Shown here: positions 34,001 through 42,425 of the stretch, piece after piece
Numbering within the stretch: position 1 is the first letter of the stretch
Layout: each line of letters opens with the position of its first letter
DNA from: Chrysophaeum taylorii
Lineage: Eukaryota; Sar; Pelagophyceae; Pelagomonadales; Pelagomonadaceae
Reading direction: 5' to 3'
DNA length: 64,000 nucleotides
Assembly (NCBI GenBank): GCA_029834535.1
Contig: JAQMWT010000077.1
Location: forward strand, 97,785-161,784
The notes under the pieces: model-generated
Database searches by the model: none
The model's input: only the letters and a program-made list of their open reading frames with translations
Told to the model about the DNA's origin: nothing
Position numbers and translations under genes: made by a program

Positions 34001-35485
34001 CGACGTTCGCGCGGCGAGGAAACGCTGGGCGACCTCGATGCTGCCGCCGCAGCGGATGTCGTCGCGACCGTCTCGACTCTCCGCACGTTCGCCAAGGCGC
34101 GCCCATCCATCGTTGCGCCTCAGCTCCTGGTGCTCGCGCCGTACTTGCGCGGCGATAACGGCCTCAAAGAGAGCCACGAGGGCGCCGTGTGCTGCGTCGT
34201 GGCGGAGACGATCATGGTGTGTCTCGAGTCGCTGCCGCGTTCAGAGGCAGCCAACGTCATCTCCGTCGTGGTCCCCGATCTCCTGGGCATCATGCACCGC
34301 TTCGGGACGGCCCCCGTCGCCGCTGCGGTACGGTGCCTCGTGACGATGTCGCGAGCGCGGTGCGGCGGGCCCGAGGTCACGGCACGCACCCAGCTCGCGC
34401 GTCTCGCGAGCTGGTACTACGACGTCCTGAAGCGTGTCGACACCAACGGCGGCGCGGTCTCGCCCGTCGCGGCGCGAGCGACCGTCGTCCTCGGCGTCGC
34501 GTGCCGCTGGTTTCCGGACGGCCTCGCCGCCGCCATTGGCTCCAAGTTCGTGGAAGCCGCGTACCGCGCTCTCGCCAAGCTCTTCCAAACATCACGAGAG
34601 TCGCCCGTGCGCGTCGTCGCGGCCATCTGCGACCTCGTCGCCGGCTCGCCGCGTTTCGCGGTCGCCGCGCACGACGACGGCGTTCTCGCGGCAATGCTCG
34701 AGCATCCGAACGACTCGGTGCGCGCCAAGGCGCTCTCGGCGTGGGCTGACGTGGTCAACACTTCGGCCATCTACGACCTCACGGACGACCCAAGGACGTT
34801 TACCGACGCGAAGAGCGCCGACGCGGCGTACGTCGTCGCGGGCGCGACGCAGGCGCGTATCCCGGGGCTCGTCGCGGCCATGCACGTCGGGTCCGCCGAG
34901 GCTCGCGCCGCCTCGCTCAATCTTCTGGGCGCCATCCTCAGCCACGGCCTCGTGAACCCGCTCGACGTTGTTCCCAGTGTTCTCGCCGCGATGGGCGACT
35001 CGTCTAAGCCCGTCGCTCGGGGAGCCGCGCGGCTCCTCTTCCTCGAACACGAAAAGCGACCCCAGTACGTGCTGGCGCGCTTCGTCGAAGGGATCGTCCT
35101 CTGCTTTCGCGTGCGCGCGCGTCGGTCCGAAGCGGTAGCGAGCGGAGAAGAAGATGACGAAGCTGAGGTGCTCCGGGCGCTAGCGGGAGCCTACGCGCGA
35201 TGCGTTCAGCCGAGCAAGGCCGGTCGTTACGCCACGCTGCGGCGCCTCGTCGGGCTTTTCTCCGAAGAGCGTGACGTCGCTGTCCTCGCGGGCGTCGCCT
35301 CGCTCGTCGCCACGCTCCCGTACGCGAGCTGCGACGAGCCCCTCTTCGTCGTGTACCACGCGACGCGCCAGGCAGCCCTCGTCCAGGACATCGCTGTCGG
35401 CGGACTCCTCGGTCGCATCAAGGCAGACCTCCAAAAGACCCATCGCCTCAGTGACACCCGCGTCGAAACCTACATCCCCAAGTAG
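31049..35485 (+). CDS. SCC2: Sister chromatid cohesion protein SCC2/NIPBL (cohesin loader)
   Basis: Exons 31049-32307, 32373-33321 and 33380-35485 total 4,314 nt (1,437 residues); introns are 65 and 58 nt. The diagnostic HEAT segment of Nipped-B/SCC2 spans the second intron: RSRAVKALDEVVRVDASLM, then SVRQAAVELVGAHAL, then DCGVSVRKSVVRILRSAL. The C-terminus carries the conserved SCC2 helical repeats. SCC2 with SCC4 loads cohesin onto chromatin and drives loop extrusion. Residues about 18-65 (GYGEYDGEVVSIDGGKCDIEW) resemble a Tudor/agenet-type barrel, which is unusual for SCC2. The protein is shorter than human NIPBL, lacking most of its disordered N-terminus, closer to fungal size. An SCC4 partner is not in the window. 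Confidence 0.9.
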
Positions 35486-35586
35486 TAATCATAATAATAT
35501 TATGCAGCAGGAGATTCGAGGAGTATACAGGGGGAAGTAGTAGACCATCACCGCCGCCGTCCGTCCGTCCGTCCAAAGGGGTAAGG

Positions 35587-35805
35587 ATGATGGAAGGGTC
35601 ATCGAAGAAGAAGGTGGTGGGGTTCAGCTGGAGCTGTCGAGTGGCCGTGTCCGGGAACAAGCTCGCCGAAATGAAGAACGTGCTCGCGCTCGTGCAGCTG
35701 CAGACTCGGGACGAGTCGGGGGGGCGCGTCGAGCTCGAGACGTTCGAGATCGCTCACCGGGACCTCAAGCATCTAGTCGCGAAACTCCGAAACGCCTCCT
35801 CATAA
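35587..35805 (+). CDS. COMM-domain protein, COMMD6-like
   Basis: The 72-residue product is a COMM domain alone: FSWSCRVAVSGNKLAEMKN, VLALVQLQTRD, and FEIAHRDLKHLVAKL. COMMD6 is the only family member that is normally just this domain (85 residues in human), and the spacing of FxW...V...SFE/FEI...L matches it. COMMD proteins form a hetero-oligomeric ring in the Commander complex for endosomal recycling. Two adjacent ATGs (35587, 35590) are possible starts. Its stop (35803-35805) abuts and overlaps the end of the minus-strand hydroxylase gene. Confidence 0.7.
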   Translation: MMEGSSKKKVVGFSWSCRVAVSGNKLAEMKNVLALVQLQTRDESGGRVELETFEIAHRDLKHLVAKLRNASS

Positions 35806-36988
35806 GTAGTCTAAGCGAAACCAGACGTTGGCGACGTGCTTGTTGCCGTCGGGGCACGGAAGCGCGGCCTGCGGGGTGGAGATAGATATTGTGTTGGGCG
35901 CCCAAAGGACGCCGGGAGCGCGCGTGGAGCGCGAGCGCGTCGGGACGGGTCCTGGTCTCGAGGTCGACGTTTACAAAGAGGAGGGCGTCCCCGGCCCTGG
36001 GGAAAACGGAGAGGCCCGTGCTGTTGAATTCGTCGAGGCGGCGGAGGGCGGCGGCGAGGTCAAAGCGAGGGACGTTCGCGCGGGCGAACGGAAAGTGCGT
36101 CGCGCACGGCGCGTCGTCGAGGTAGAAGAGCATGGTGGCCTCGCGGTTGCGGTAGTAAAAAGACGTCGCCGCGTCGGAGTGGGTATCAAAAAAGCCGCCG
36201 GGCGGGTACCGGACGAGTTGGGGCGTCTCCGAGGCACGTTTGAAGGCGCTCTCGTCGCCGGCCGCGGCCGCGGCGAGGAGCGGCGCGGCCGCCGGAGCTT
36301 CCCACGGAATCGAGACCGACTCCGAGAAGCGCCAGTGCGAATCGCCCGTCGTCTTGCTGGGTTCCCAGCCCACGCGATTTCCGTGCGCTACGAGCGCGTC
36401 GCAGGCCTCGCGACTCAAAACGGAGCCCAGACGCCACGCGAACGGCGGCCGTTCGTCGAAGAGCCGCTCGAACGCGACCCCCGACGAGAGCAGGCGGGCC
36501 TCGATATCCGTCGGGGCGAGGGGTCGGTCCTCGCGCGCCGACGTGGCCGTCGCCACGACGCGTCCGTCGTCCACGGCGAGCTCGGCGAGCGTCGCGGCGG
36601 CCGCCTCGTGGGAAGGGTCGAGGTCTAGAGCTCGCGAACACGTTTCTCGCGCGCGCCCCGCGTCGCGCGGTGCCCAGAAGACGCACTCGTTCGCCCACGC
36701 GGCAGCGCTCGTGGGGCTCGTTCGCGAGGCGCGCGCCAGCAGCTCGCCGGCCGCGGAGACGTCCCCACCCACGCTCAGCTCGAGAGCCCCCGCGTTCGTG
36801 CACGCCATCGTCAACGCCTTGGGCGTCAGCTCCTCGCCCCGTGTGAGCACCTCGCGGTACGCCTCGAGGGCGTCCGCGTACTCGGACGCCTGGTGCAGCT
36901 GCAGCGCACGCTGGAACACCCTCGCGAGGTCAAACTCATTGGCGCCGCCGCCGCCGCTGGCAACAAACCACACCACGAGGGTAAACAT
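35800..36988 (-). CDS. TPR-containing prolyl 4-hydroxylase-like 2OG-Fe(II) oxygenase, with a 3' frame break
   Basis: ATG at 36988 gives MFTLVVWFVASGGGGANEF, a signal peptide; an in-frame ATG at 37204 would bury it. TPR-like helices (ARVFQRALQLHQASEYADAL and onward) occupy about 15-150. The oxygenase core has LVRYPPGGFFDTHSD (His-x-Asp iron ligands near 268), ATMLFYLDD and GDALLFVNVD, with the distal His in ALHARSRR near 356. The expected ending, PQAALPCPDGNKHVANVWF then RLDYL and stop at 35800-35802, is in a frame shifted by +1 from IYLHP. Either one C too many sits in the CACCCCG run, or a 31-nt GC-AG intron is spliced. Without correction the frame runs to 35765 with a basic, unconserved tail. 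Probably acts in the ER or Golgi on proline residues. Confidence 0.75.
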
Positions 36989-37052
36989 GATGAACGAACC
37001 CCATGAATTTGTTCGTACCAACGTCAGTTCGATCCTCGAGGAAACGCGACCT
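36989..37052. promoter_or_regulatory. Ultra-short divergent spacer (hydroxylase / J-protein)
   Basis: Only 64 bp separate the hydroxylase ATG (minus, 36988) from the preferred J-protein ATG (plus, 37053). An in-frame plus ATG at 36987 even overlaps the minus start. The promoters must overlap coding sequence of the partner or be shared. Confidence 0.5.
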
Positions 37053-38063
37053 ATGGTGCCCACCGTCGTCGCCGCTGGTCTGCTGGTGTCGGCGTCGTTT
37101 GGGTTCGTCGCCCCCGACATGGGGGTGCGGCACAGGCTGCAGCCGGTCGAGGCGGAGATGCTGCGGGTCAAGGTGCCCTGGTGGCGGGCGGCGCCCAAGT
37201 TCAAGGACCACTACGAGGTGCTGGGCTTGCGGTCGAACGCGACCGCCGCTGAAATAAAAAGAGCCTACCGGCGGAAGGCAGCGGTGTGCCACCCCGACGT
37301 CGACGGCTCGGTTGGCGCAGCCTCAAGTTTCGCCGCCGTCCTCGACGCGTACGCGTGCCTCCGCGACCCCGAGGCGCGCTCGGCCTTTGACGCCCGCCGA
37401 CGAGCGCACCGTCTCGCCACCGTCGCTGACGGCTTTGTGGACGACGTTTTGGTCCCCTGGGTCAAGGAGTCGGCGGTCCCCTTCGCGCGCGACGTCGCCG
37501 CCCCCATCCTAGGGAAAGGCGTCGAGATCGCCGTCCAGGCCGCCAACACCACCACGGCTGTCGCCGCTGCCGCCGGCTTTGTGGTCGCCGGGCCCATCGG
37601 GGCGGTCTCGGCAGTCGCCGCCGAGCGCGCGGTCTCGAGTGTCGTCGACGACAAGGTACGGCCCGCCGCCGCTGCCGCCGCCGGCTTTGTCGTCGCCGGG
37701 CCCGTCGGGGCGGTCTCGGCGGTCGCCGCCGAGCGCGCGGTTTCGAGTGTTGTCAAAGATAAAACGCACCAAGTCCTCCCAGAGAATAACCTCACGGATC
37801 CGATAATCCTCACCGCCGCCGACTTCCGTTCGGATGCCGGCTTCGAGCTGCGGGACGTCTCTCCCTCCTCCTCCACCTCCAACTTCCGTTCGCTCGCTGG
37901 CTTCGCGTCGTCGCGGACATCATCTCCTCCTCGAGGGCGTCCACTCGACCAGGAGAACGCTCCTACTACGGTCCCCGCCGGGGCCCGCGCCTTCGCGTCA
38001 CCCGACAAGGACAACAACCTGACGACATCGACCGTCTACGACCTCTACGACCCACCCCTTTGA
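37053..38063 (+). CDS. J-domain protein, probably plastid-targeted, with an internal duplication
   Basis: The 336-residue product starts MVPTVVAAGLLVSASFG followed by FVAP: a signal peptide ending next to a Phe in a context like the ASAFAP motif that marks import into plastids of red-algal secondary origin. The J-domain (about 50-120) is intact: HYEVLGL, IKRAYRRKAAVCHPD, and DPEARSAFDARR. Residues about 170-240 hold two nearly identical 34-residue units (AAAAGFVVAGP(I/V)GAVSAV... AERAVSSVV), Gly/Ala-rich and able to form membrane-associated hairpins. The tail is Ser/Pro-rich. An upstream ATG (36987) would add 22 residues before the signal peptide. J-proteins stimulate Hsp70; the substrate is unknown. 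Confidence 0.75.
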   Translation: MVPTVVAAGLLVSASFGFVAPDMGVRHRLQPVEAEMLRVKVPWWRAAPKFKDHYEVLGLRSNATAAEIKRAYRRKAAVCHPDVDGSVGAASSFAAVLDAYACLRDPEARSAFDARRRAHRLATVADGFVDDVLVPWVKESAVPFARDVAAPILGKGVEIAVQAANTTTAVAAAAGFVVAGPIGAVSAVAAERAVSSVVDDKVRPAAAAAAGFVVAGPVGAVSAVAAERAVSSVVKDKTHQVLPENNLTDPIILTAADFRSDAGFELRDVSPSSSTSNFRSLAGFASSRTSSPPRGRPLDQENAPTTVPAGARAFASPDKDNNLTTSTVYDLYDPPL

Positions 38064-38133
38064 CGAACGTAAGTTTTGTTTTTTCCGAGTTATTATTCAT
38101 TCCCATAACCAATTTACATACCCTCTTTCGGCG

Positions 38134-38164
<31 letters not shown>

Positions 38165-38324
38165 TTATACTTTTATGACCTACCGATCTCCGTCGTCGTC
38201 GTCGTCGTCGTCGTCAAGACGGTACAAGAAGAAGCACCATCATGAAAGACGGGACGGCCTCGATGGAGCACGTGGGTCTCGAGGTTGGTGCACATGGATT
38301 TCTACATAAAATCATCATGGTGGC
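38064..38324. repeat. Convergent spacer with inverted trinucleotide runs
   Basis: (GAC)8 at about 38136-38160 is followed 30 bp later by (GTC)8 at 38191-38215. The two runs are reverse complements and could fold into a long hairpin in RNA or single-stranded DNA between two convergent genes. No coding is evident. Confidence 0.7.
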
Positions 38325-38787
38325 CTAGCGTTTCCGGTTCTTCGTCTTTTTCTTTTCGACAGCCTTATCCTTTTCGACGGCCTTATCCTCTTCGCCGGTG
38401 GACTTGGCGGGCTTGGGCTTGGGAGGGGGGATTTCCGTGAGCCACTCGACGGGATTTCTGTTGTATATGGGCCAGTCGGGAACGCAGAGCTATGACGACG
38501 AGATTATATAAAAACGAATGAGAGCGCGGCGCTGCGACGACTTACCACCATGCAAAAGATGAGGCCAGCGAGCCAACCCTGGAAGGTGACCTTGAAGCTC
38601 TGCTTGAAGTAGCCGAAGATCCATGCGATGACCTAGATTGTAGTCAACGACAAGGTCCCTTCCTACACGACTCACGCCAAAGATGACGATGAGATACGTA
38701 TACAAGAGCTCAGCGAGCTTCTGACCCTTGTAGTCCTGCGTTCCTGTTGACCAAGGACTACTACCTCACACGCGTTGAGCGCACCAT
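38325..38787 (-). CDS. SPCS1: Signal peptidase complex subunit 1 (SPC12)
   Basis: Four short minus-strand exons: 38770-38787, 38676-38735, 38546-38632 and 38325-38489, separated by 34, 43 and 56 nt, all phase 0 (330 nt, 109 residues). The product reads MVRSTR, DYKGQKLAELLYTYLIVIFG, VIAWIFGYFKQSFKVTF, then QGWLAGLIFCMV and LCVPDWPIYNRNPVEWL, ending in a Lys-rich cytosolic tail. This matches SPC12 (human has MDYKGQKLAEQ... GFIYGYV... PPWPIYRRHPLKWL): two membrane hairpin segments with both ends in the cytosol. SPC12 is the small non-catalytic ER signal peptidase subunit that helps exclude transmembrane segments from cleavage. No exon is long enough to stand out as an open frame; the first coding exon is only 18 nt. 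Confidence 0.9.
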
Positions 38788-38920
38788 GAGAGAGATGATC
38801 TCAATACGAATGTCGCCGGTCGCTCGATGGCATCGCTCGTTGGGTCAACGGCCCATCTAACGGTTGTTATAATTCGGTCGCAGGGGCAGGTTCCTTCCCT
38901 ATGACGCCAAGGTAGCGGGC
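38788..38920. promoter_or_regulatory. Divergent spacer (SPC12 / GST)
   Basis: This 133-bp region separates two divergent starts and is likely a shared promoter. No recognisable box was found. Confidence 0.4.
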
Positions 38921-39769
38921 ATGTGGGTGCACCTCACGAGGTTGAACGGCACGCCGGCGTGCGTCGCGACCAACTTGATCCTGGGAGTATTCGTCGGGCT
39001 CTCCGCCGCCCACCTGATTCCGTACGCGTATCTCGCTCTGTGGAAGAAGAAGAAGAAGCAAGGGTTGGCGTTGTTTGCGAAGCGCGACAAGCTCGTCCTC
39101 AAGTATTTCGACATCCCAGCTCTCGGCGAGCCCATCCGGGTGCTGCTTGCTCTGGGCGAGCTCGACTGGGATGACGAGCGCGTCGAGTTCGAGGACTGGC
39201 CGAAGATGAAGCCTAACACCAAGTGGGGCCAGTTGCCCGTATTGACGCTGCCGTCGGGCTTCGAGCTCACGCAAACAAAGGCGATCTGCCGGTACCTCGC
39301 CAAGCTGGTGCTCGTCGATGGTGCACCGCTATACCCGGCCGAGGCGGACGTTGCCTTCGTCGTCGATGAATTTATTGACGCCTTCGAGGACGTCCAGCGC
39401 AAGATCTTCCCGACGATGAAAATCGCCGATCCTCTCGAAAAGGAGCGCGCCCGCGCCGCCCTCTTTGCGAGCGAGGGCGACTGCACGGCCCTCCTCGAAA
39501 AGATTGACAGGACCAGCGGCGACGATGGATCGATGATCCCTTTCAGAACCACCCTCGCCGACGTCTGGTGTTTTTTCTTTTTCAAACTTCTCAAATGCGG
39601 CTTCCTCGAGGGCATCCCCGTCAAGGCTCTCGACAGGCACACCAACCTCTCCAAGGTCGAGAGGCGAATAGGGGACATGCCCCAGGTCAAGGCCTACTAC
39701 CGCCGCCAGGCTGCAATTTCTGCCGAATCCAACGACGGACCAAACTTCTACGCCACCTTTGCCCACTGA
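38921..39769 (+). CDS. Membrane-anchored glutathione S-transferase (sigma-like)
   Basis: The 282-residue product is a cytosolic-type GST with an N-terminal hydrophobic segment (about 17-42) followed by KKKKKQ. The thioredoxin-like domain begins LVLKYFDIPALGEPIRVLLAL (catalytic Tyr of the sigma/alpha type in LKYFD), with WGQLPVLTLP (cis-Pro) and LTQTKAICRYLAK (glutathione-binding Gln-Thr/Ser position). The helical C-domain runs to about 265. GSTs conjugate glutathione or isomerise prostaglandin-like substrates. The membrane anchor would put the enzyme on the cytosolic face of the ER or another membrane, depending on topology. Single exon; the ATG used is the first before the hydrophobic segment. 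Confidence 0.85.
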   Translation: MWVHLTRLNGTPACVATNLILGVFVGLSAAHLIPYAYLALWKKKKKQGLALFAKRDKLVLKYFDIPALGEPIRVLLALGELDWDDERVEFEDWPKMKPNTKWGQLPVLTLPSGFELTQTKAICRYLAKLVLVDGAPLYPAEADVAFVVDEFIDAFEDVQRKIFPTMKIADPLEKERARAALFASEGDCTALLEKIDRTSGDDGSMIPFRTTLADVWCFFFFKLLKCGFLEGIPVKALDRHTNLSKVERRIGDMPQVKAYYRRQAAISAESNDGPNFYATFAH

Positions 39770-40289
39770 GATTCAACTTTTACCACTCCCTTATTTCGCT
39801 CTCATGATTCCTCCACCTCCTAAAACACCAAACCCCTTGGCGACCTCTCGTATGCCTCCTCGTCGCGTACGTCCACCTTTTTTTTTCTTTTTTTTTTGGA
39901 ACTTCAATTGGATGGATCCCCACAACCACCCTCGCATCGACGGTGACGTGCTTGGTCCCCATTCAATCCTCTTCGCGCGCAGCAGCACACCACATCACGC
40001 CGCACCACGCCACACCACACCACACCACAACATAACATAACATACTGCGGGGTGCTGCACATTGATGATTGTTCCTGTCCCATAGCCAGCACTCGGATGA
40101 TGTGGTTGAACGCATTTCCAATAAAAACACACTCCAAAATCCTACTACGGTGGTGGTGCGGAGGTACGGCGCCGGCTTTTCAGGGTATGTCATGTTTGCG
40201 CTGATGAAAGCGTATTTATTCCCCACTTCCTACTTCGAGACTGACTCAGAGACGCTAAGGTTGTAATGGTAACTAGCTCGAACTTACTG
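39770..40289. other. Unassigned spacer with simple repeats
   Basis: Holds a T-rich run (39879-39899), a CACCACGC/CACCACA series (39988-40031) and ATAACATAACATAC. No gene is visible. Confidence 0.6.
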
Positions 40290-40525
40290 ACTTCAGACCT
40301 CTCCCGAGCATGGGAGGGAGCCAGGCCGGGCCGACAGGAGCCGGCTCAGCATCACGGGGTCTCTAGACGAGGGGCGCCGAAAGGTGAGTCGGCGGAATGT
40401 AATCATCAGGCTTGTCGCCATGCGGCGCGGCGACCGCGATGTGACTGACAACCAACTCGTCGAGAACGTTCCGTCTGCGCCCCCCGGCCATACTCCGTCC
40501 CGCTGCGAACGTTCCGGCTACGCCC
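40290..40525 (-). repeat. Dispersed retroposon copy E, inverted
   Basis: The reverse complement of this interval aligns nearly end to end with 17945-18175. Its tail is degraded (GAAGTCAGTAAGTTC instead of clean GTTA units), suggesting an older copy. Copies D and E are about 22 kb apart in opposite orientation. Confidence 0.7.
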
Positions 40526-42425
40526 GGATATGGTAATCAATTCCCAAACTCAAAAATAAGTCCGAAGGGATGTGGAAAGAGAAACAAAAAAGAAAAGACC
40601 AGAGCGAGGACGGCGGAAGACGAAGCTAGAGATGCTCACGTGGAACTGGGCGCACGCGAGCCTCCTCATGCCACTATTCCCGACTCCGAAATTGCCCATG
40701 GTAGGTGACGGCGATAGGCCGCATCCGGCTATCGCAGTGTGGGAGATCATCACACCGGAAGCCCTTGCCGCCGGCCTTGCTGCGAAAACCAGGGCGCCAG
40801 CCGTGTAAAGACCAGTACGACATAGGGGTTGGTCCCTCTCTTTGCGAAGAGCCAAGTGTCACCGAGACGTGTTACTCACCACGTAAACCAATGGACGTGT
40901 ACTATTGCACAAGAAACTGGCCCGACGGTGAACTAACTCCGCGAGCCGAGCTTTCGTGGTCTCTCGTGCGGCCGCCAGTTACGGACGCGCCTTGGGCATG
41001 GAAGCCAGTGCTATAGGTGAGGCGTGGAAAAGACGGCCGGTGCCATGGATGATGAAGTGCGTATGGTCTCGCTGGAGAATGTAAAGAGAGAGAAACAGCG
41101 ATCTCGGACTTCACCGAGAGTGCGAGTTTCTCGATCAATCGAAACAAATAGGAACACCGAGTCACATGATGCCGGAGAAATTAAGTCCATCACGAAGAGC
41201 AATACCCGGCAATATCGCACATATCATTTATGTCTTATCACGGAGGGCTTATGGACGCATCGCATCGCATCGCGAAGAGAGGCGTCTTCCGTTGTTGCTG
41301 TCGGGGATGCCGGCGACCAACGTCAAGATGCACACACTGCCTTCTTCTCCTCCAACCTCGCTGAAAGTGGGTTCGCTCGGCTGCGACCAAACGCAGAAGA
41401 TACATGGTCGGCTTTACGCGTGCCAACGAGTTTTCTTAGCTCGAAAGTTTCTGCGCAGGCGAGTGCTCACCTGCGCCGACCTCCGTGAGACGCGCCGCCG
41501 TTTGGTCTTGCCGTAACCGTTTTCGCGGACCGTGAAGGTCCACGCTACCTCAATCTTCTCGCCAGCCCCTTTATTAACAGGAAAGCGTTTTCGTTCGCAC
41601 GAGAGTCATTTCGGGTTTTCCCAGAATCGCCGAGTCCAAAAGTGCTGTCCCCCAAGTGCTCTCTCCGCGACGAAGAACAGATATAATATATTCATTCGGT
41701 TGTGTGAATTATGCAATAATCGCGGAAAGATCACCCACAAGTGTTGACTGTTCACGCAAGTTTCCCCTCTTTGTTGCTCTTGATCTTTTTCGAAAACTCA
41801 TTCTTGGGAAACGGAAAAGTCCGTCCCGAACGAGAATGTTCAGTGAGGTTCTTGCCAGATTCTGATGTCACCACAACATTCTGATTTGTGACGCGCAAAC
41901 CCGCCCACCTGAGCAGCAACACCTGTATTTTGCTCTAAGAAAATACCAATCGAGCTATATATATAGCTGGAGAGCGCAGGAGGAGGAGGAGACGTATTGT
42001 GATGCCACTGTGATGGTATCGCACACCAGGGAACAGGAAGCGAGGAAGTATGGGGATCGCCTCGCTCTTGTCGAGAGAAGCGAGCGGCGGTCGTCGAAAG
42101 AGGCAGTGTGCGACAGAGGCGCTAAAAGAAGAGGAGAGGGGTGAGGAAGAGAAGGTCAAAACAGTCAAAAGAGGGGATCTAGTCGAAGGGCGGTACTCGA
42201 AACGTTGATGGTAGGTGGGCGTGCCGAACAAAAGACGACGAGGATGATTCTGAAGCACTCCCACTCTCGAGAAAGAGAAGGGTACGAAGAAGAAGAAGAA
42301 GAAGAAGAAGAAGAAGAAGAAGAAGAAGGGCACGTTGCTGGTCGTCGCGTGGTGGGTAAAATAAAAATTCCACGGTAGTCAGCCAAATCAGGTCAGGTCA
42401 GGTCGGGTGAGGTCAGGTCCCCAAG
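40526..42425. other. Long unassigned spacer
   Basis: About 1.9 kb with only short frames. Simple repeats are (GAA)n at 42283-42328 and five imperfect AGGTC units at 42389-42420, just past the stop of the next minus-strand gene. I see nothing that supports a gene. Confidence 0.5.

Noticed and set aside
36240-36986. Plus frame extending the J-protein upstream by ~250 codons
   Set aside because: Antisense of the hydroxylase gene; it would bury the signal peptide in the middle of the protein.
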